DNA of 64,000 nucleotides from Desulfitobacterium sp038181555 (GTDB lineage Bacteria > Bacillota > Desulfitobacteriia > Desulfitobacteriales > Desulfitobacteriaceae), in contig NZ_JBBWUA010000004.1 in the NCBI RefSeq assembly GCF_038181555.1, positions 186,001 through 250,000 of the forward strand. Direction: 5' to 3'. Positions 1 through 9,212 of this stretch are shown here, piece by piece. The notes below the pieces were generated by a model. It did no database searches and was not told the DNA's origin. It worked only from the letters and a program-made list of their open reading frames with translations. The translations under genes and the position numbers were made by a program. Position 1 is the stretch's first letter, and the number at the start of each line of letters is the position of its first letter.

Positions 1-446
1 TACTCAACCAACAGGAAATCAAAAAAAACGTGACTCCGCTAAAAGGAGATTTACTGTTCAGTCGTGCGAACACACGGGAATTAGTGGGTGCAACGGTTAT
101 TGTTGATAAAGATTATCCTGACTTGATTCTTCCGGATAAATTGTGGAAGCTAAACCTAAACAAACTTGTCGTCACAGAATATATGAAACAAGCGCTAAGT
201 GCGAAATCGACAAGAGAATATTTTTCTGACCAAGCAACGGGTACTAGCGGATCTATGTTTAATGTGAGCATGGATAAATTAAAGAGATTAAAAATCACTT
301 TACCACCATTGATGCTTCAGAATCAATTTGCTGACTTTATACAACAGACCGATAAATCAAAATTTGCTTTGCAGCAATCCCTCTTGACTCTCGAACTAAC
401 CTACAAATCCCTCATGCAAAAGTGCTTCCGATGCGAGATATTCTAA
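1..446 (+). CDS. hsdS: Type I restriction-modification specificity subunit, 3' part
   Basis: The reading frame is open from the window edge, so the 5' end is missing. About 147 codons remain. They contain the HsdS-type conserved block (GDLLFSRANTRELVG, then a TSGSMFNVS/LPPL stretch) of a target-recognition domain followed by a helical spacer. HsdS gives the methylase and nuclease complex its DNA specificity. hsdR starts 23 bp downstream, so this is the usual hsdM-hsdS-hsdR order with hsdM presumably upstream of the window. The family call is firm; the target sequence cannot be read from this. Confidence 0.85.
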   Translation, partial: LNQQEIKKNVTPLKGDLLFSRANTRELVGATVIVDKDYPDLILPDKLWKLNLNKLVVTEYMKQALSAKSTREYFSDQATGTSGSMFNVSMDKLKRLKITLPPLMLQNQFADFIQQTDKSKFALQQSLLTLELTYKSLMQKCFRCEIF

Positions 447-469
447 CATCAATAGTGAGGTGACCAGCC

Positions 470-3400
470 ATGTCCACCAACTTTGATTTTTTACTAAGAG
501 ATCCACAATTTGAACCTTTTGCTGAGGCTGCCGTCTCGGCGGAACTTGTGCTGCCCATTTCTCCTGCCCTGTGCGCTACGGCTTGCCGGACGGCGCTGGA
601 GTTTGCGGTCAAGTGGGTGTACAGTGTGGATAGTTCGCTGCAAAAGCCTTATGAGGACAAGCTGGTCACCCTTATTAGTACCGAAGACTTCAAAGACCTA
701 ATTCCCACCGGCATGATCGCTAAGCTGGATTATCTGCGCAGGATCGGGAATAACGCTACCCATAACCCTAAAGGAGTCTCTAAAGATCAAGCTGTGCTTG
801 GCCTGCAAAACCTGCACAGCTTTCTGGATTTTGTTGCCTACTGCTATGGGTCGAATTATGTGGAAACTGCCTTTGATAAATCTTTGCTAGAGGTTAAGCA
901 GGTTGTCACGGTAGCTTCAGCCACTACAATTACCCCGGCCGCTGAGGAGGCACTGGACTTTCAAACCCTACTGGATGAGAACTTATCCAAGCGGGAGAAG
1001 CTGACTGCCAGACGTGCCTATCAGCTCAAACGAGGCTATACTGTCAAGCCCATGGATATGACTGAGGCCCAGACTCGCAAGGCTTATATTGATGTCATGT
1101 TGCAGGATGCCGGTTGGCAGCGGGGGACCAACTGGGTTGACGAATATCCTATAAACGAAATGCCCAACAAATCTAACAAAGGTTTTGCCGACTATGTGCT
1201 CTTTGCTGATAACGGTCTACCTTTAGCGGTGATCGAGGCCAAGCGTACCAGCGTTAATGTGGAAAAGGGGCGCCAGCAGGCGGTCCTCTATGCTGATTTT
1301 CTGGAAAAGAAGTTTGGACAACGGCCCATTATCTTCATGACCAACGGCTATGAAACCCGTATCTGGAGCGATAAATATTATCCCGAGAGACTGGTTTCCG
1401 GCATATATGCCAAGCGGGACTTGGAAAAAGAATTCAATAAAATGAATGACCGGGCACCGCTCAAGGCGGTATGGGTCAGTGATGAAATATCCAACCGCTA
1501 TTATCAGAAAGAAGCGATACAGGCGGTTTGTGATGCCTTTGATCAGCGTAATAGGCGCAAAGCTCTTCTGGTTATGGCCACCGGTAGCGGCAAGACGAGA
1601 ACGGTTATTTCTCTTGCTGATGTGCTTATCCGTCATGGGTGGGTTAAAAATCTGTTGTTTCTGGCTGATCGCAATGCGCTGGTAACCCAGGCCAAACGGG
1701 CCTTCCATAACCAGATGCCGAATCTTTCCTTGTGTAACCTCACTGAGGGAAAAGGGGAGGCCAGTGCGCGCGCGGTGTTTTCTACCTATCAGACCATGAT
1801 GAACTGCATTGATGCTACCCGGGATGAGAGGGGTGACCGACTGTTTACACCCGGGCATTTCGACCTGATTATCGTCGATGAAGCACACCGTAGCATCTAT
1901 AACAAGTACAAGGATATCTTTACCTACTTTGATGCACTGCTGGTGGGATTGACGGCCACGCCTAAGGATGAGATCGACAAAAACACTTATGGAATTTTTG
2001 ATTTGGAAAGTGGTGTGCCAACCTACGGGTATGAGCTGGCACAGGCTGTTCAAGACGGTTATCTGGTGGACTTTGTGTCGATTGAAACTGCGCTGAAGTT
2101 CATGACCAAGGGGATAGCTTACGAAGAACTTTCGCCGGAGGAACAGGAGGAGTATGAGAATACGTTTGCCAATGAAGATGGCAATCTGCCAGCCTCTATC
2201 GATTCCGGTGCGCTTAATGAATGGATATTTAATCAGGATACTATAAAAAAGGCGCTGCATATCTTGATGCAGCACGGTCAACGAGTGGATTTTGGAGAAA
2301 AAATCGGCAAGACCATCATCTTTGCCAAAAGCCATAAGCATGCTGAGAAAATCCTAGAGGAGTGGAATCGGGAGTTTCCAGATTACCCCAACCATTATGC
2401 GCGGGTGATTGATAACTACACCAATTACGCTCAAAGCCTTATTGATGATTTTTCCGATAAAAACAAAATGCCTCAAATCGCTATCTCGGTAGATATGTTA
2501 GACACAGGTATTGATGTGCCAGAAATCCTCAACCTTGTCTTTTTCAAAAAGGTCTTGAGTCGGGCTAAGTTTTGGCAGATGATTGGACGCGGTACTCGCA
2601 CCTGTGAAGGGCTAATCGACGGTAGGGACAAACAGCAGTTTTATATCTTTGACTTGTGTCGCAACTTTGAGTTTTTCCGCCTGCACGTTAAGGGACGCGA
2701 GGCCGGAGCGATGCCTACCCTACAGGAGAGGGTATACAACACCAAAGTTGAGATGGTATATAAGCTACAGGAGCTTTCCTTCCAATCCGATGCACTGAAA
2801 AATTACCGCAAAGAGCTTGTGCAGGATCTAGTGGCACAGGTAAAGGCCTTGCCGCGAGACAACTTTGCTGTAAAGCAGCACTTGCGGATCATTGATAAGT
2901 ATCAGACAGAGGAAGACTTGGCGTTCCTTACCTATGAGAATACGTTGCAGATTGCCGAGCATATTGCGCCACTTGTTTTGCCCACAGGCGATGATATATC
3001 GGCGGCACGGTTTGATATGTTAATCTATCAGATCGAACTGGCTATGCTGACTGAGAAAAGCAGCAAACGGGCCAAGAACGATGTGGTCCACAAAGCGAGT
3101 GAGCTGACGAAATACGGTACTATTCCTGCCATTGCACAGCAACAGGAATTGATTGAGCAAATCGTCTATAACGATTATCTGGAGCGTGCGGGCATTGCTG
3201 ACTATGAGGACATTCGGATAAAGTTGCGAGATTTGATAAAATACATACCTGAAAACGATCGGGTGCGTTATGATACCAACTTTACAGATGATGTTTTATC
3301 CATGGAGTGGAAAGAGTCCCAGCTGGATAACGATGATCTGGCAAACTACAAGAAAAAGGTCAACTACTATATTCTCCAGCATCAGGATATTCCGGTCATT

Positions 3401-3802
3401 ACGAAGCTAAAAGGCAACCGGCCCCTGACTTCAGATGATGTGGAGTCGTTGGAAAGTATCCTGTGGAAAGAGTTGGGCACCAAAGAGCAGTATGATGCCC
3501 AGTATGGAAAAACTCCCCTCGGGGAGTTGGTGCGTTCCATTGTGGGGCTTAGTCAGAAGGCCGCTAACGAGGCATTTTCCCGTTTCCTAAATGATGCCGG
3601 GCTGGATAGCGGACAAATGTACTTTGTACGGCAGATTGTCAATTACATCGTTAAAAACGGCTTGATGAAGGATTTGTCGGTGCTGCAGGAAAGTCCCTTT
3701 ACTGATAGGGGCAGCATCAGCGAATTGTTTAATGATGTCACTGTATTTATGGATTTGCGGGCGGTTATTGATGGTATAAACAGGAATGCGATGGTGGCTT
3801 AA
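470..3802 (+). CDS. hsdR: Type I restriction enzyme R subunit (ATP-dependent translocase/nuclease)
   Basis: The protein is 1110 aa, normal for HsdR. Domains in order: an N-terminal DUF4145-like helical region (about 1-130); an HSDR_N nuclease domain with D241 and the E256-A-K258 pair of the PD-(D/E)xK fold; a superfamily 2 helicase with Walker A ATGSGKT (K375), a DEAH box (D470-H473) and LTATP; and a C-terminal EcoEI-type R_C region. It translocates DNA and cuts unmodified DNA in complex with HsdM and HsdS. The ATG follows a GTGAGGTGA ribosome site and lies 23 bp after hsdS. All motifs are intact, so it should be active. Confidence 0.95.
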   Translation: MSTNFDFLLRDPQFEPFAEAAVSAELVLPISPALCATACRTALEFAVKWVYSVDSSLQKPYEDKLVTLISTEDFKDLIPTGMIAKLDYLRRIGNNATHNPKGVSKDQAVLGLQNLHSFLDFVAYCYGSNYVETAFDKSLLEVKQVVTVASATTITPAAEEALDFQTLLDENLSKREKLTARRAYQLKRGYTVKPMDMTEAQTRKAYIDVMLQDAGWQRGTNWVDEYPINEMPNKSNKGFADYVLFADNGLPLAVIEAKRTSVNVEKGRQQAVLYADFLEKKFGQRPIIFMTNGYETRIWSDKYYPERLVSGIYAKRDLEKEFNKMNDRAPLKAVWVSDEISNRYYQKEAIQAVCDAFDQRNRRKALLVMATGSGKTRTVISLADVLIRHGWVKNLLFLADRNALVTQAKRAFHNQMPNLSLCNLTEGKGEASARAVFSTYQTMMNCIDATRDERGDRLFTPGHFDLIIVDEAHRSIYNKYKDIFTYFDALLVGLTATPKDEIDKNTYGIFDLESGVPTYGYELAQAVQDGYLVDFVSIETALKFMTKGIAYEELSPEEQEEYENTFANEDGNLPASIDSGALNEWIFNQDTIKKALHILMQHGQRVDFGEKIGKTIIFAKSHKHAEKILEEWNREFPDYPNHYARVIDNYTNYAQSLIDDFSDKNKMPQIAISVDMLDTGIDVPEILNLVFFKKVLSRAKFWQMIGRGTRTCEGLIDGRDKQQFYIFDLCRNFEFFRLHVKGREAGAMPTLQERVYNTKVEMVYKLQELSFQSDALKNYRKELVQDLVAQVKALPRDNFAVKQHLRIIDKYQTEEDLAFLTYENTLQIAEHIAPLVLPTGDDISAARFDMLIYQIELAMLTEKSSKRAKNDVVHKASELTKYGTIPAIAQQQELIEQIVYNDYLERAGIADYEDIRIKLRDLIKYIPENDRVRYDTNFTDDVLSMEWKESQLDNDDLANYKKKVNYYILQHQDIPVITKLKGNRPLTSDDVESLESILWKELGTKEQYDAQYGKTPLGELVRSIVGLSQKAANEAFSRFLNDAGLDSGQMYFVRQIVNYIVKNGLMKDLSVLQESPFTDRGSISELFNDVTVFMDLRAVIDGINRNAMVA

Positions 3803-3828
3803 AAAGACGCGATTAGGTAAGTGGTAAT

Positions 3829-4170
3829 TTAGTGGTGATTTCCAGTTTCATAGCACCACTTGGCAATTTCTGCAACAAGCTCTAAGGGAAGAGGCTTACT
3901 GTAGGGCAACTGTAAAGCTCCTTTGCTGGTCTTATATTCCGTCAGACGAGGTGTGAAATGCTCCATGGCCTCAGCGCCGGGGTAGATGCCGATGTGGTTT
4001 TTGAAGCTTGCGAAATGAATGATATTATGCTTGCGCCAAAAGGTGGGCATACTCCACGAGATCTTCTCTTCGGTGTCTGGGATGGCGGCCTTGATGGCCT
4101 CGCGAATTTGGTTCAAGAGCGGTTGAACCTCTTCGGGCTGAGCGGCAATGTATTCGTCGATGGTTTTCAT
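3829..4170 (-). CDS. DUF1801 / YdhG-like small protein
   Basis: This 113-aa soluble protein has the DUF1801 pattern: an N-terminal helix MKTIDEYIAAQPEEVQP, ISWSMPTFW, FASFKNHIGIYPG and a C-terminal LPYSKPLPLELV segment. Members are sometimes described as iron-chaperone-like (frataxin-like fold), but their biochemical role is not settled. Its ATG overlaps the stop codon of the upstream wall-binding protein gene by one base (TAATG), so it is probably translated by coupling. It is convergent with hsdR, with only 26 bp between them and no clear terminator. Confidence 0.75.
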   Translation of the reverse strand: MKTIDEYIAAQPEEVQPLLNQIREAIKAAIPDTEEKISWSMPTFWRKHNIIHFASFKNHIGIYPGAEAMEHFTPRLTEYKTSKGALQLPYSKPLPLELVAEIAKWCYETGNHH

Positions 4171-6083
4171 TAATCAAACAACCCCTTTAACAAACTGTTG
4201 GAAACCACGCTATCGCCACCGATAACCCGAACTTTTTGATCGATTATTTCGGAGGCCTGAAGATAAGCTCTGGCCTTAGCAGATTCACTGGACCCAATCA
4301 ATAGCATGGGTGATCTCCTTTCTGCAGCTAAGACTGAGCCTGAAAGAGCATCAGGGTAATCCATTCCGGTAGCAAGATAGGCGGTATCGCCGGTAAGAGT
4401 GGAACGAAACTCTTCAAGGATAGCCAAGTTCGTCTCATAGCGATCACTTCCTGACAGACGCTTAGCTTGGGGAAGTTGATCAAAAACTTGATTGCTAATC
4501 ACTCCTGCGCCACCAACAACATAAGTTTGCGTAAGTTCTTGCCTATTGATGAACTCTGCTAATTCGCCCTGTAGTTCATTAGCTGTGGTTAGCAGGATGG
4601 GTATGCCTTCGTTGGCGGCGACTGCCGCTGCTGACAAAGCATCTGGGAAATTCTCACCGGTGCAAATGAAAACTTTCTGGAAATCCCTAAGCTCCTTGGC
4701 AATAGAGAGTGAGGTTTCGTAGCGTGAAGCACCCGCGATTCTTCGGGTAGAGATTCCCTGCGCATTTAGAGTATGCTCGATTTCTTGAGAGACTACTCCG
4801 GTACCACCGATAATAAGGATATTCGTAGTGCCTAAACGATCGATCTCTGCGGCAATATCAGGGTCAAGAGCTTCGGTGGGAGTGAGAAGGATGGGAGCAT
4901 TATACTTTTTCGCTAAGGGAGCTGCTGAGAGGGCATCTGGAAAATCTTGACCCGTCACCAAAATAGCGTAGGAAGATCCATCAGGGTAAGCTGCCTGAGA
5001 GATAGCTGCTGATGTTTGGTAGCGATTTTCTCCCCCAATCCGTTGACCGGGAAAGATATAGGTGAAGGATTCTTCCGGGCTATTCAAATTGATCTTGACT
5101 TCGCTGGAAACGGCATTCCCGCTTTGGTCCATGACAACAAGCTTAACCAAGACTTTCTTAACATTATAATAACTCAATTGATTTCGATTCAGGGCAGAGT
5201 GAAATTCATGGTTATTCTTCGTAGTATTCATGAGGAAATTAAGCTGAGGGCCTTTCTCAGGGTAGGTAACCCCGACGGTAGTATAAATCAGAGGTTCTGC
5301 TGAATCATCGGTAGTTTCTTGCCAGCTAAAAATAAGCTCTTGTGGAGTGATATCTAAGAATTCAAGTAAGGGTTTGGCGGGAGCCTCACGATCTGCTTTT
5401 CCCTGAAGTCCGGAGAGCTCTACAAAATATTCATAGAGTCCGGGAACCTCCCAAGCTAAAGGAATAGCTGTGTTTTCCTGGGGGCTGTATTGAAATGTGC
5501 TGTTTTGGGCTAGAGTTGGGCTGCCAAAGAGCTGAACATAATCATCTGCAGCTATCTCGGAGGCAGCCCACCGATGTTCGCCCTTGTTCAGTTCCTCGTA
5601 TTGGTTTAACCCGCGGATTTTTGCATAGTTCGAAGATAGTAGGTCATTTTGATGACCTTCTTTTTTGTTAACGTAATAATATAGAAAATGATGGCCATAT
5701 TCATGGGCCAGGGTCAATAAATAGTAAGGATTATCGTCGCCTACTCCGTAAAGGTCTATATAGCGGTCGGGGGAGAGCTTTTCATTAATCCATTCCCCAT
5801 GCCACATTCCTACCGTGTGTTTCCCTCGAATATAATCAGGATAGAGATTGATATGAGATAAATAAGCGATTTCTTCGCCCATGGTGTTTTTCGTAAATTC
5901 GTCATATATCCATTGAAGCTTTTCTTTGGTGTAGCTTGGAACATAGCTGCGGATTTCTACGCCGTTGGCTCCTTGGTAAGTGAGGATGGGAGCTTCTTCA
6001 CTTGCAACAACTGCATATTCTCCTAGGAAGGTAAATGTGAACAAGAGTATCGATATGAGTACGACTCTGCTTCCTTTTTTCAA
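4170..6083 (-). CDS. Secreted cell-wall-binding (CWB2) protein with HExxH metalloprotease-like domain
   Basis: The 637-aa protein starts at TTG behind an AGGGGGG ribosome site. Residues 1-28 form a signal peptide. Residues about 50-220 contain LAHEYGHH (H127, E128, H131), the zinc-binding signature of gluzincin-type peptidases, with a candidate third ligand in SEIAADD (E176). Residues about 230-335 look like a beta-rich linker. Three CWB2 repeats follow (about 348-440, 448-535, 542-635), each with a GxxRYET/Q start, FPDALSAA and IIGGxGVVS. CWB2 repeats bind anionic wall polymers in clostridia, so the protein is probably anchored at the surface. Whether it is proteolytic, and on what, is inference. 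Confidence 0.85.
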   Translation of the reverse strand: MKKGSRVVLISILLFTFTFLGEYAVVASEEAPILTYQGANGVEIRSYVPSYTKEKLQWIYDEFTKNTMGEEIAYLSHINLYPDYIRGKHTVGMWHGEWINEKLSPDRYIDLYGVGDDNPYYLLTLAHEYGHHFLYYYVNKKEGHQNDLLSSNYAKIRGLNQYEELNKGEHRWAASEIAADDYVQLFGSPTLAQNSTFQYSPQENTAIPLAWEVPGLYEYFVELSGLQGKADREAPAKPLLEFLDITPQELIFSWQETTDDSAEPLIYTTVGVTYPEKGPQLNFLMNTTKNNHEFHSALNRNQLSYYNVKKVLVKLVVMDQSGNAVSSEVKINLNSPEESFTYIFPGQRIGGENRYQTSAAISQAAYPDGSSYAILVTGQDFPDALSAAPLAKKYNAPILLTPTEALDPDIAAEIDRLGTTNILIIGGTGVVSQEIEHTLNAQGISTRRIAGASRYETSLSIAKELRDFQKVFICTGENFPDALSAAAVAANEGIPILLTTANELQGELAEFINRQELTQTYVVGGAGVISNQVFDQLPQAKRLSGSDRYETNLAILEEFRSTLTGDTAYLATGMDYPDALSGSVLAAERRSPMLLIGSSESAKARAYLQASEIIDQKVRVIGGDSVVSNSLLKGLFD

Positions 6084-6199
6084 GTGGTTCCCCCCTTTAA
6101 GTGTATATATTCACAGTAAAATAGCGGATTCCTTTTTTTTACGTGATTTATATTTTTATTTTTTATGCCTTTGAACATCGTAGCTTGTTAGGGGGAGCG

Positions 6200-6289
6200 G
6201 TGAACAAAAAGCAGCAATTGCATAGAATGGAGCAAAGTATCTGTCAATCCATAAGGATGACTTTTGATTGGAGCGAGCGCATTGTTTGA
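6200..6289 (+). CDS. Possible 29-codon upstream ORF overlapping the glycosyltransferase start
   Basis: A GTG start (VNKKQQLHRMEQ) stands 5 bases after a strong GGGGGAG ribosome site and runs 29 codons to a TGA at 6287-6289. It overlaps the start of the glycosyltransferase gene in another frame by 26 bases. It may be a short coupled leader. It may also be the real N-terminus of the glycosyltransferase, cut off by a frameshift. The best ribosome site in the interval belongs to this ORF, which is why it is listed. Confidence 0.35.
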   Translation: MNKKQQLHRMEQSICQSIRMTFDWSERIV

Positions 6290-7085
6290 ATGGTCTCGAA
6301 TGGAGAAGGAAAAACAACAGATCCGATTGCTTCGGGATAAATACCAGGAGGCGGAGAGGCCTGGGGTATCCATCATCTTGCCTACTTCCAAACCAAAATA
6401 TCTGGAAAATATTTTTGAGAATCTACAGCGGATTCAATATCCCGAGGTTGAGTATCTTGTCATTATCAATAACTCCCGGGTTGACCCCCAGGTATATCAT
6501 GAGCGGTTTAAGGATTTTAAAGGAATCCGTTTTTTGGCTTTGGATGAAGGCTACACTTTAGGAGAATGTCTCAACTATGGGGTTGATCTGGCGAAATATA
6601 ATTATATCGGAAAAATGGATGATGACGACTACTATGGGGCCTTTTTTTTAGAGGATCTTATGTTAGCTTTTAATTACACCTATGCTCAGATTGTCGGCAA
6701 GGGTGTGCATTTTGTCTTCTTTGAATCAAATCATGCTTTAGGGGTTCGCCTGCCCATTGCAGTACCTTATTCGACAGCTGAAGGGGCGTTTTATGAAAAT
6801 CGCTATACGCGAGGTCCGTCTTTAGCGGGTGGAACCTTCATTGTTAAACGAGAGGTCTTTAGCAGGGTTAGATTTCAATCGGTTAATTTAGGCGAAGATA
6901 TAAAATTTTTGCAAGACTGTACTAAGAAAGAAATCTCGATATATAGCGCAGACCGCTATAACTATGTATATAAGCGTCATGGGGACCGCATGGATCATAC
7001 TTGGAATGTGAATTCCCTATTTGTGCAGAGGCAATCCCACATCATCGATCAAAGCGGTGATTTTGTACCCATCATTACGGTATAA
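6264..7085 (+). CDS. Family 2 glycosyltransferase
   Basis: A GT-A fold begins at GVSIILPTSKPKYLENIFENL (about residues 32-52), followed by a DxD-type metal and sugar-nucleotide site in KMDDDDYY (about 118-125) and an acidic NLGEDIKFLQDC segment (about 210) typical of GT2 enzymes. At 273 aa it is a compact, single-domain, soluble transferase; donor and acceptor are unknown. The TTG start at 6264 has a modest AAGGATG site; an ATG at 6300 is an alternative. The frame is closed just upstream by a TGA at 6258. It is divergent from the CWB2 gene, so a role on wall or surface glycans is plausible but unproved. Confidence 0.75.
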   Translation: MIGASALFEWSRMEKEKQQIRLLRDKYQEAERPGVSIILPTSKPKYLENIFENLQRIQYPEVEYLVIINNSRVDPQVYHERFKDFKGIRFLALDEGYTLGECLNYGVDLAKYNYIGKMDDDDYYGAFFLEDLMLAFNYTYAQIVGKGVHFVFFESNHALGVRLPIAVPYSTAEGAFYENRYTRGPSLAGGTFIVKREVFSRVRFQSVNLGEDIKFLQDCTKKEISIYSADRYNYVYKRHGDRMDHTWNVNSLFVQRQSHIIDQSGDFVPIITV

Positions 7086-7123
7086 CTGCGAGGCTAGTAA
7101 GCTCTTTTGTCAATCAAGAAATG

Positions 7124-7163
7124 ATTAGGCTCCTTGATTCCTATACGGGTTAAGGAGCCTAAT
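7124..7163. terminator. Hairpin between convergent genes
   Basis: A perfect 12-bp inverted repeat (ATTAGGCTCCTT at 7124-7135 and AAGGAGCCTAAT at 7152-7163, 16-base loop) lies between the glycosyltransferase gene and the convergent beta-propeller gene. No long T-run follows on either strand, so it may act as a weak bidirectional terminator or as an mRNA end stabiliser. Confidence 0.6.
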
Positions 7164-7225
7164 TACTAGGGGAACGTTTTGATGCAGTTAGTTATGCAAC
7201 TTATTTATGCGGTTTAGTTATGCAT

Positions 7226-8623
7226 TTAGTCTTTAAAGTGAACCATCTGCATAGACAGGAGATGCGTTCGTAGGGTGATGTCTAAGGAATCCGGGGTCGA
7301 ACGGGACTTATCTATCAATTCAGATTGTGTTGATATTTTTAGATTGAGATTTTCGCTGACACGAGAAGGCGTCAGATGAATTTCCACAGCTGAGGCAACA
7401 TGGTGAATCGTATCATGAAGCTCATGAAGCTGATTCAGGTGATCCTTATAGGTTACTATGATGGGTATCCGAAAGGAAAAGGTTATATAAAAATAGTTGG
7501 GACGCTGAGAGATTGCGAGGAGGCTCACGGAATGAGCTTTGACTTCCGGATTAGCAAAGACTAGTCCTTCGGCTTTGGCGGACGGAGTGGGAAACTGGAA
7601 ATGAAGATTAATGTCAAAGGGTTTAGGCGGTTTAAAATAGATTTTTTCTGTGACAAAGGAAGAGGATCTTTGGGATCTATGCCGGGAAGCCTCAGGAGTT
7701 ATCAGTTTTTGGCTAGATTCTCCATAAGCTAATCCTTGCCGGATTTGCGCTGAGGGCGGAGCATAGAGAATACTAACTACAGTATGGTCCTCTGCATCGA
7801 TAATGGTCAACTGATAATCGTTAGCCACCCAGAGCTTAGAACCGTCAGGGACAAGGAGAAGATCCCTAGGAGCATGGATGTTAGGGATAGTTGTTAAGAC
7901 TCGATTCTCGCAGGTAGAAATAATACTTATGGAATTATCATCGAAATTCGTGATATAAGCCAATGGTCTACTGGGATGGAGGGTAATTCGTTGTGGGTTA
8001 GCTCCCACCGGAATAAAGGCGATTGTATTTTGAAGCTCACGATCGATGACAGAAACTTGGTTATCTCCGCTAAGGACGATATAGAGCAATTCTTCATTAG
8101 GGGACAAGGCGAGATTAGAGGGACGAGAGCCTAAAGGATAAGTGGCGACCACTTGCTTTGTGTCCGCATCAATTAGGGAAACGGAGGGGCTGGTATGTTG
8201 GGTCGCATAGAGTCGTTTACTATCGACGGAGAGGACAAGACCAATGGGTTCATGACCCACTGGAATCGTGGCCGTTACCCTATCTTGATGCAGATCAATG
8301 ACTGAGATTGTATGGTCATCAGAGTTTGCTACATACCCCTTATGACCGATCGGGTCGATGACTAGGGTCCGGGGTCCCTTGCCAACAGTAATCGTTTTTA
8401 TTACAGCTAGAGAATTGCAAAAGATAACAGAGATCGTATCACTGCCATAGTTAGGAACATAAATCTTATCTTCTGCGGGGAACCAAGCCAAATAGCGGGG
8501 ATCAACACCCACGGGAATCATCCCCACGATTTTTTCTTGGTCAGGGTGATAAGCAATTACATCTCCGGGTAATGAGGGATCGATTCCCGATAGAGTTACC
8601 CATGCTAGTGGGGTGCGCGTCAT
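7226..8623 (-). CDS. YVTN-type beta-propeller protein with extra C-terminal domain
   Basis: Of the 465 aa, the first 300 or so are repeats of about 42 residues of the form VSVIDxxxxxVxxxIPVGxxPxxLxxxP (for example at IAFIPVGANPQRITLHPSR), the signature of YVTN/lactonase-like seven-bladed propellers. After a linker with a serine/arginine-rich run, residues about 330-465 form a separate beta-rich domain with FRIPIIVTYKDHLNQLHELHDTI. This resembles domains found in spore-envelope proteins (DUF3794/SPOCS-like); that assignment is tentative. No signal peptide or membrane segment is seen. The ATG has an AGGAGG site 11 bases upstream. Confidence 0.7.
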   Translation of the reverse strand: MTRTPLAWVTLSGIDPSLPGDVIAYHPDQEKIVGMIPVGVDPRYLAWFPAEDKIYVPNYGSDTISVIFCNSLAVIKTITVGKGPRTLVIDPIGHKGYVANSDDHTISVIDLHQDRVTATIPVGHEPIGLVLSVDSKRLYATQHTSPSVSLIDADTKQVVATYPLGSRPSNLALSPNEELLYIVLSGDNQVSVIDRELQNTIAFIPVGANPQRITLHPSRPLAYITNFDDNSISIISTCENRVLTTIPNIHAPRDLLLVPDGSKLWVANDYQLTIIDAEDHTVVSILYAPPSAQIRQGLAYGESSQKLITPEASRHRSQRSSSFVTEKIYFKPPKPFDINLHFQFPTPSAKAEGLVFANPEVKAHSVSLLAISQRPNYFYITFSFRIPIIVTYKDHLNQLHELHDTIHHVASAVEIHLTPSRVSENLNLKISTQSELIDKSRSTPDSLDITLRTHLLSMQMVHFKD

Positions 8624-8763
8624 TTCGTGTCTGGCCTCCTTTCAGAGAGTCTAAGGTATCTTATTCAGGAGAGTAGACTAAGTGTTGCAAAAAACCCACG
8701 ACTTGGAAAAAGCTTTAGAGAATAGTCTGTTTAAGGTCTACTACCTTTTTTATACAATTAATA

Positions 8764-8791
8764 TTGACTTAGATGTCATAATGTATATAAT
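8764..8791 (+). promoter_or_regulatory. Promoter of the GntR/ABC operon
   Basis: TTGACT (8764-8769) and TATAAT (8786-8791) are separated by 16 bp. Transcription should start near 8798, about 35 bases before the TTG start codon chosen for the regulator. This supports the short form of that gene. Confidence 0.75.
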
Positions 8792-8802
8792 GTATATATA
8801 CA
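8791..8802. promoter_or_regulatory. Probable GntR operator overlapping transcription start
   Basis: TGTATATATACA is a perfect 12-bp palindrome that begins at the last base of the -10 box. Proteins of the YtrA branch of GntR regulators bind AT-rich palindromes in their own promoters. Autorepression is therefore inferred from position and symmetry. Confidence 0.55.
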
Positions 8803-8831
8803 ATAATAACGTAATAACAGGAAGTGATTCT

Positions 8832-9212
8832 TTGGATATTATTATAAGCAACTCCAACGGCAAGCCGATTTATGAACAGATAACTTCCCAGATAAAGAAT
8901 TTGATTATCTCTGGAGAACTCAAACCTGGAGAAGCCCTTCCCTCCATGCGCCTTTTAGCAAAGGAATTGCGGATCAGCGTGATTACCACAAAAAGGGCAT
9001 ATGAGGACTTAGAAAGGGATGGGTTTATCGAATCAATTACGGGAAAGGGAAGTTTTGTTGCCTTACAAAACAGTGAATTTATTCGGGAAGAACATTTGCG
9101 CAAGGTAGAAGAATACCTCCAAAACACTATTGAAACGGCAAAGATAGCGAATATTTCCTTAGAAGAACTAATTGAGATCATGACCATGCTTTATGAAGAA
9201 GGGGAGAGGTAA
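8832..9212 (+). CDS. GntR-family (YtrA subfamily) transcriptional regulator
   Basis: The 126-aa form starts at TTG (8832) behind AGGAAG; the frame stays open further upstream but runs through the promoter. It has the GntR winged helix (PIYEQITSQIKNLIISGELKPGEALPSMRLLAKELRIS, then TTKRAYEDLERDGFI) and only a short helical C-terminus. That is the architecture of YtrA-type regulators, which control adjacent ABC transporters. The ABC ATPase gene starts at the base after its stop codon, so the three genes form one operon, probably autoregulated through the palindrome at 8791-8802. The inducer is unknown. Confidence 0.9.
   Translation: MDIIISNSNGKPIYEQITSQIKNLIISGELKPGEALPSMRLLAKELRISVITTKRAYEDLERDGFIESITGKGSFVALQNSEFIREEHLRKVEEYLQNTIETAKIANISLEELIEIMTMLYEEGER

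Noticed and set aside
1223..2341. 372-codon open frame on the minus strand
   Set aside because: It lies wholly inside hsdR, which has every expected motif; no ribosome site and no recognisable protein. Antisense shadow.
7188..7224. 11-bp direct repeat TTAGTTATGCA, twice, 26 bp apart
   Set aside because: Short, AT-rich, at the 3' end of a gene; not clearly different from chance or a small duplication.
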